Shown here piece after piece: positions 21,639-24,835 of a stretch of 24,835 bases of DNA. The stretch is from assembly GCA_019114015.1 (NCBI GenBank), contig DXGG01000070.1, positions 1-24,835 on the forward strand, given 5' to 3'. Origin of the DNA: Candidatus Onthomorpha intestinigallinarum (GTDB lineage: Bacteria > Bacteroidota > Bacteroidia > Bacteroidales > P3). Every line of letters begins with the position of its first letter. Positions within the stretch are counted from its first letter, which is position 1. The translations under genes and the position numbers were made by a program. Under the pieces are notes generated by a model that searched no databases, was not told the DNA's origin, and was given only the letters and a program-made list of their open reading frames with translations.

Positions 21639-24215
21639 TCAATATTCCAATCTGTTACGGAAATCGTTCCTCTTTTCGTATTTAAGATCCTGAAGCATAG
21701 GAGCCTTGACCGAAATGGAGAAATTCCAGCCCTGTCTCGGACCGAAAGGCACCCAGTTCATCCTCATTTCCCAACAATGCAGGTCCCTGTAAAAATCTAT
21801 CGAGGTATAGGTAAAATCCTTGTTGATGAAATCATATCCTGTCGAGAACCCCACCTTCCACTTGGAGGTAATGTTCACGTCTCCCCTTGCGGTAAAGGTT
21901 GCGGACCTGTTTGTCTCATATCCTGCAATGCTTACGATATACGAACTCAGATGACTGTAACTCAATCCTATCGAAAGACTCCACGGAATGGAGAAATCGA
22001 CATAATCTGGCAGTATTTCGTTCGGGTTTGCAAAAGGGCTGTAAGTCAGTTCGGCAGGAGCATAGGCATCCTGTGCGGAACCTTTCTTATCCTGAGCGGC
22101 CTTTTTGCCGTTAAACTGCCAGTTCAGATTGAGAGTCCATTGAGAGTTCTGTCTCTTAAACAGTTTCCCTTCCTCGTCCCACAAAAAACGGTCGGTCAAC
22201 CGTCCGAGCGAATCCAACACATAGGGGGTATATGAAGCGGAATAGTTAATCAGCAGATTCTGAAAAAGGGTTGTCCTTGCCGTCAACCGCAAAGGCTGCC
22301 AGTTGAGGGAATCGGCCGCAAGGTCATAACCGGAGGAAAGAGTGAGGTTTTCCAACAGTATTATCTTTCTTGTCCCCGTCACGGTATCTCTTGAATCCTT
22401 GACCTTCATCTCGAGATTGTTGCCTATGGAGAAATTAACGACTCCGGAGGCTCCCTGCGCCGGAGAACCGTAAACACCGTTCTCGGTTTTGGAATAATAT
22501 ACCCTGTTGCCATACTTGTCGGTGTAGAAACCGTAGAAGCCGAGTGAGGGGTCGGAAAAGTCAGGAGTATAGGTAAAGGAAAGAGCGGGATTTACGACAT
22601 GTCTTATTGCTTTCACAAAACCTTTTTTGAAAACGAACATTCCGTAAAGACGGGTATTGAGGGAACTGGTGAATGTAGCCGTTCTGTTCGCTATAAAACC
22701 GTATATCGTATCCTTGTCTATCAAATCCGTTTCCGGATTGTAGGTCTTGCTTATGCTGTTGAAATACCAACGTTCCGTATAGTTTATTCCGTTTGTCCAG
22801 TTGAGGTATTTCAATACCTTTACATTGCTTTGCACAGGTATGGACTGCATTATTCCGCTGTTGAAACTCTTGTAGAGTTCCGAAGAAGTGAGAAGGGTAT
22901 CGTAAGTGTCAATGGTGTTTATCATGTTCATGCGATAGGAAACAGATATATCCTCGTACCATTTGGTTTTTCCTTTACGGGTCTTTTTCCTGAAAGGGTA
23001 AAACTGCGTTGAGGACAAACTTATAGAAGGGATATCGAGACTTATTGCTCCGGTATTGACATTATAACTTTCTCCGAGGTTTGCCGTCATGTTCCAACTG
23101 TTTCCCAATTTTGTCGAAAAGGCTATGCTCGATGTTGTGGTATTGTTGAAATAGTCGCTTACGTTTGCGGTGTACTGATTGTAGGAACTGCTGACAAGGT
23201 TAACGTTTGCGGAGAATGATCTGTAAGGGTGTGCCTTGCTGTCCTGTCTGTGCGTCCAGTTGAACTTGAAGTCGGAAGAGGAACTGTAACTCGGGGTATT
23301 CTTAAGACCGGTATGGTTGTTTTCGTATCTGAATTCAAACGAACCGTTGTATTTGTAACGTTTTATGTATTTGGATGTGGCACTTACCGCATAGGAAAGA
23401 TTGGTGTATATATCTCCTTGCAAAGCCAAATCGAAGTAATCGCTCAAAGCGAAATACCATCCTATGTTTCTCAGATAGTATCCTCTGTTTGCGGCATAAC
23501 CGTACGAAGGCATGAGGAATCCTGACTGTTTGCTGTCCGTAAAGGGGAAGTAAGCAAATGGAATACCTATCGGAAGAGGTATCTCCATAAGGGAAAACCA
23601 TGCCGGACCGGTCACTATCTTGTCGTCCGTTATGGCTTTGGCCTTGGAAAAACTTATTCCGAAATGGGGATGTTCCTCGTTGTCGCACGTGGTAAATATT
23701 CCGGAAGAAATGAACATGACGCTGTCGTTTTCCTTTTTTACTCTTTCTCCGTGCAGATAACCGTCGCTTTCTTTGGTAAATATATTGCTTATTATACCTT
23801 TTTTCGTATCGAAATTATACTTCAACTGTCTGGATTTGTATTGTTGTCCGGCCTCGTTGAACACCGGATGCTGCGTCATCTGTCCGGACGAATCCTCCAC
23901 GCCTTGGGCAAAGAGCTGCTTGGTGTCGAAATTCACCGTCATGAATCCGGACTGCAACTTCATCTTTTCGTAATTTACCTCGGCTTCGTTGTAGATATAT
24001 ACGTCTTTGGTCTTTAATACAAACGTTATGGAATCATTGGACTTGTAGTCCACTCTTGCTTCAAGCACGGGTTTCTGCTTAAGGGCGGTTACCTTTACCG
24101 AATCGCTCTTATCCGAATTTACAGTATCATTTTGAGAACAAACGGCCTTCGGAGTGAACAGCGAACAGACAAACAATATCAACAAAAAAATATGTTTACG
24201 GTATGTGTTTCTCAA
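21639..24215 (-). CDS. lptD: LPS-assembly protein LptD (OstA-like)
   Basis: 858 residues. The start is a TTG at 24213-24215: a TAG is directly upstream in frame, and the signal peptide (MRNTYRKHIFLLILFVCSLF, to about residue 27) begins there. Residues about 45-230 form the OstA/LptA-like periplasmic beta-jellyroll (VLEARVDYKSNDSITFVLKTKDVYIYNEAEVNYEKMKLQSG...). The conserved junction CDNEEHPHFGISFSKAKAI ... GPAWFSLMEIPLPIGIPFAYFPF precedes a large barrel to the C terminus. LptD with a lipoprotein LptE inserts LPS into the outer leaflet. No lptE is in the window. The divergent amidase gene shares the 78-base upstream region. Confidence 0.93.
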   Translation of the reverse strand: MRNTYRKHIFLLILFVCSLFTPKAVCSQNDTVNSDKSDSVKVTALKQKPVLEARVDYKSNDSITFVLKTKDVYIYNEAEVNYEKMKLQSGFMTVNFDTKQLFAQGVEDSSGQMTQHPVFNEAGQQYKSRQLKYNFDTKKGIISNIFTKESDGYLHGERVKKENDSVMFISSGIFTTCDNEEHPHFGISFSKAKAITDDKIVTGPAWFSLMEIPLPIGIPFAYFPFTDSKQSGFLMPSYGYAANRGYYLRNIGWYFALSDYFDLALQGDIYTNLSYAVSATSKYIKRYKYNGSFEFRYENNHTGLKNTPSYSSSSDFKFNWTHRQDSKAHPYRSFSANVNLVSSSYNQYTANVSDYFNNTTTSSIAFSTKLGNSWNMTANLGESYNVNTGAISLDIPSISLSSTQFYPFRKKTRKGKTKWYEDISVSYRMNMINTIDTYDTLLTSSELYKSFNSGIMQSIPVQSNVKVLKYLNWTNGINYTERWYFNSISKTYNPETDLIDKDTIYGFIANRTATFTSSLNTRLYGMFVFKKGFVKAIRHVVNPALSFTYTPDFSDPSLGFYGFYTDKYGNRVYYSKTENGVYGSPAQGASGVVNFSIGNNLEMKVKDSRDTVTGTRKIILLENLTLSSGYDLAADSLNWQPLRLTARTTLFQNLLINYSASYTPYVLDSLGRLTDRFLWDEEGKLFKRQNSQWTLNLNWQFNGKKAAQDKKGSAQDAYAPAELTYSPFANPNEILPDYVDFSIPWSLSIGLSYSHLSSYIVSIAGYETNRSATFTARGDVNITSKWKVGFSTGYDFINKDFTYTSIDFYRDLHCWEMRMNWVPFGPRQGWNFSISVKAPMLQDLKYEKRNDFRNRLEY

Positions 24216-24236
24216 CTATTGTTTGATTTTAATTTG

Positions 24237-24244
24237 TATCTTTG
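24237..24244 (+). promoter_or_regulatory. -7 box of the amidase gene
   Basis: TATCTTTG, 49 bases before the ATG at 24294. No well-spaced TTTG upstream. Confidence 0.5.
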
Positions 24245-24255
24245 TAACCAATTTG

Positions 24256-24263
24256 CAAAAGTA
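24256..24263 (-). promoter_or_regulatory. -7 box of the lptD operon
   Basis: TACTTTTG on the minus strand, 40 bases before the TTG start at 24215. It crosses the amidase box: the two -7 boxes are 11 bases apart and each promoter reads through the other's. Confidence 0.5.
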
Positions 24264-24293
24264 AGGCTTTTTTGGCTAATTGGAACAGTATAA

Positions 24294-24835
24294 ATGAATG
24301 AACGCATAGGCAAACACAAATATATCTGTACTCTTTTATTGGCTTTATTAAGTTTTTTCTCTGTTCAAGCCCAACAAGACGGACGAGGAAGTAAATTCAG
24401 CAAACTTGTCATCGATGCCGGTCACGGAGGAAACAAGCCCGGTGCGGTCGGTGCCAAATGCAAGGAAAAGGACATCACGCTGGCTGTCAGTCTAAAGTTG
24501 GGAAAAATGATTACGGAAAACCTTAAAGATGTCGAGGTTTATTATACCCGTGTAATAGACAAGGATGTGGAGTTGTACAAGAGGAGTCAGATAGCCAACA
24601 AGATAGGTGCGGATTTATTCATATCGATACACTGCAACAGTTCTTCAAACAAAGCACCTAAAGGCAGTGAAACATTTGCCCTCGGTGTGACTAAGGCGGA
24701 ACAGAATCTGGAAGTTGCAAAAAAGGAAAACAAGGATATTTTACTGGAAGCCAATTACGATGACAATTATGACGGTTTCGACCCCAATGCTCCCGAAAAC
24801 GACATATTGTTTTCATTGTTTCAGAATGCGTATAT
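24294..24835 (+). CDS. N-acetylmuramoyl-L-alanine amidase (Amidase_3), N-terminal part
   Basis: The visible 180 residues start MNERIGKHKYICTLLLALLSFFSVQAQ, a signal peptide of about 27 residues. The Amidase_3 zinc ligands are present: His in KLVIDAGHGG, Glu in CKEKDITLAVSLKLG and His in LFISIHCNSS. YYTRVIDKDVELYKRSQIAN and the GSETFALG block also match AmiA/B/C-type enzymes. The enzyme cuts the amide between MurNAc and L-Ala in peptidoglycan, acting in the periplasm in cell separation or wall turnover. The gene is cut by the right window edge. It is divergent from lptD. Confidence 0.92.
   Translation, partial: MNERIGKHKYICTLLLALLSFFSVQAQQDGRGSKFSKLVIDAGHGGNKPGAVGAKCKEKDITLAVSLKLGKMITENLKDVEVYYTRVIDKDVELYKRSQIANKIGADLFISIHCNSSSNKAPKGSETFALGVTKAEQNLEVAKKENKDILLEANYDDNYDGFDPNAPENDILFSLFQNAY

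Noticed and set aside
1..24835. CRISPR array or retron-type structure
   Set aside because: I found no regularly spaced direct repeats and no reverse transcriptase or cas-like genes.

Overview
The window looks like the chromosome of a Bacteroidales bacterium, probably gut-associated; I cannot name the species. Three things support this. Strong promoters follow the Bacteroidetes pattern TTTG - 19-20 bases - TAnnTTTG, with at least five near-perfect examples. Genes mostly lack strong Shine-Dalgarno sites. The conserved right half has a Gram-negative envelope gene order typical of the phylum (uppS-bamA-skp-skp, lptD).

Left third (1 to about 8.2 kb) is accessory. An IS66-family element runs off the left edge (tnpC partial, tnpB, tnpA on the minus strand; likely end near 1646). 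Next comes an orphan transcription unit at about 1796-2092, with an excellent promoter, several hairpins and a terminator but no intact reading frame. An AT-rich island of about 5 kb follows, holding a minus-strand operon of a SIR2-domain protein and a HerA-type ATPase, the two components of SIR2-HerA anti-phage defence. A large PIN-like nuclease gene lies just downstream and may be a third component. Broken small reading frames sit on the promoter side of the island. A YdeI/OmdA-family gene lies on the plus strand to its right.

Middle (8.6-12.2 kb): a MATE exporter, a C-terminal scrap of a GNAT acetyltransferase gene, a 78-residue protein with two Asp-box-like motifs, and a MOP-superfamily polysaccharide flippase. 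The flippase is directly downstream of an M28 metallopeptidase carrying an unusual C-terminal beta-barrel-like domain (12.2-13.6 kb).

Right half (13.7 kb to the end) is core-like. A GATE-domain membrane protein and an outer-membrane porin form a minus-strand operon. Divergent from it, uppS, bamA and two skp/ompH chaperone genes run on the plus strand and are followed by tRNA-Leu(UAG). On the minus strand lptD is followed by a secreted protein of unknown function. A periplasmic amidase gene starts divergently from lptD and runs off the right edge. These genes supply the lipid carrier (UppS), outer-membrane protein folding and insertion (Skp, BamA), LPS insertion (LptD) and peptidoglycan hydrolysis (amidase).

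Two copies of a palindromic repeat of about 80 bases, in opposite orientation about 7.2 kb apart, lie after the GATE-protein gene and after the tRNA-Leu terminator.
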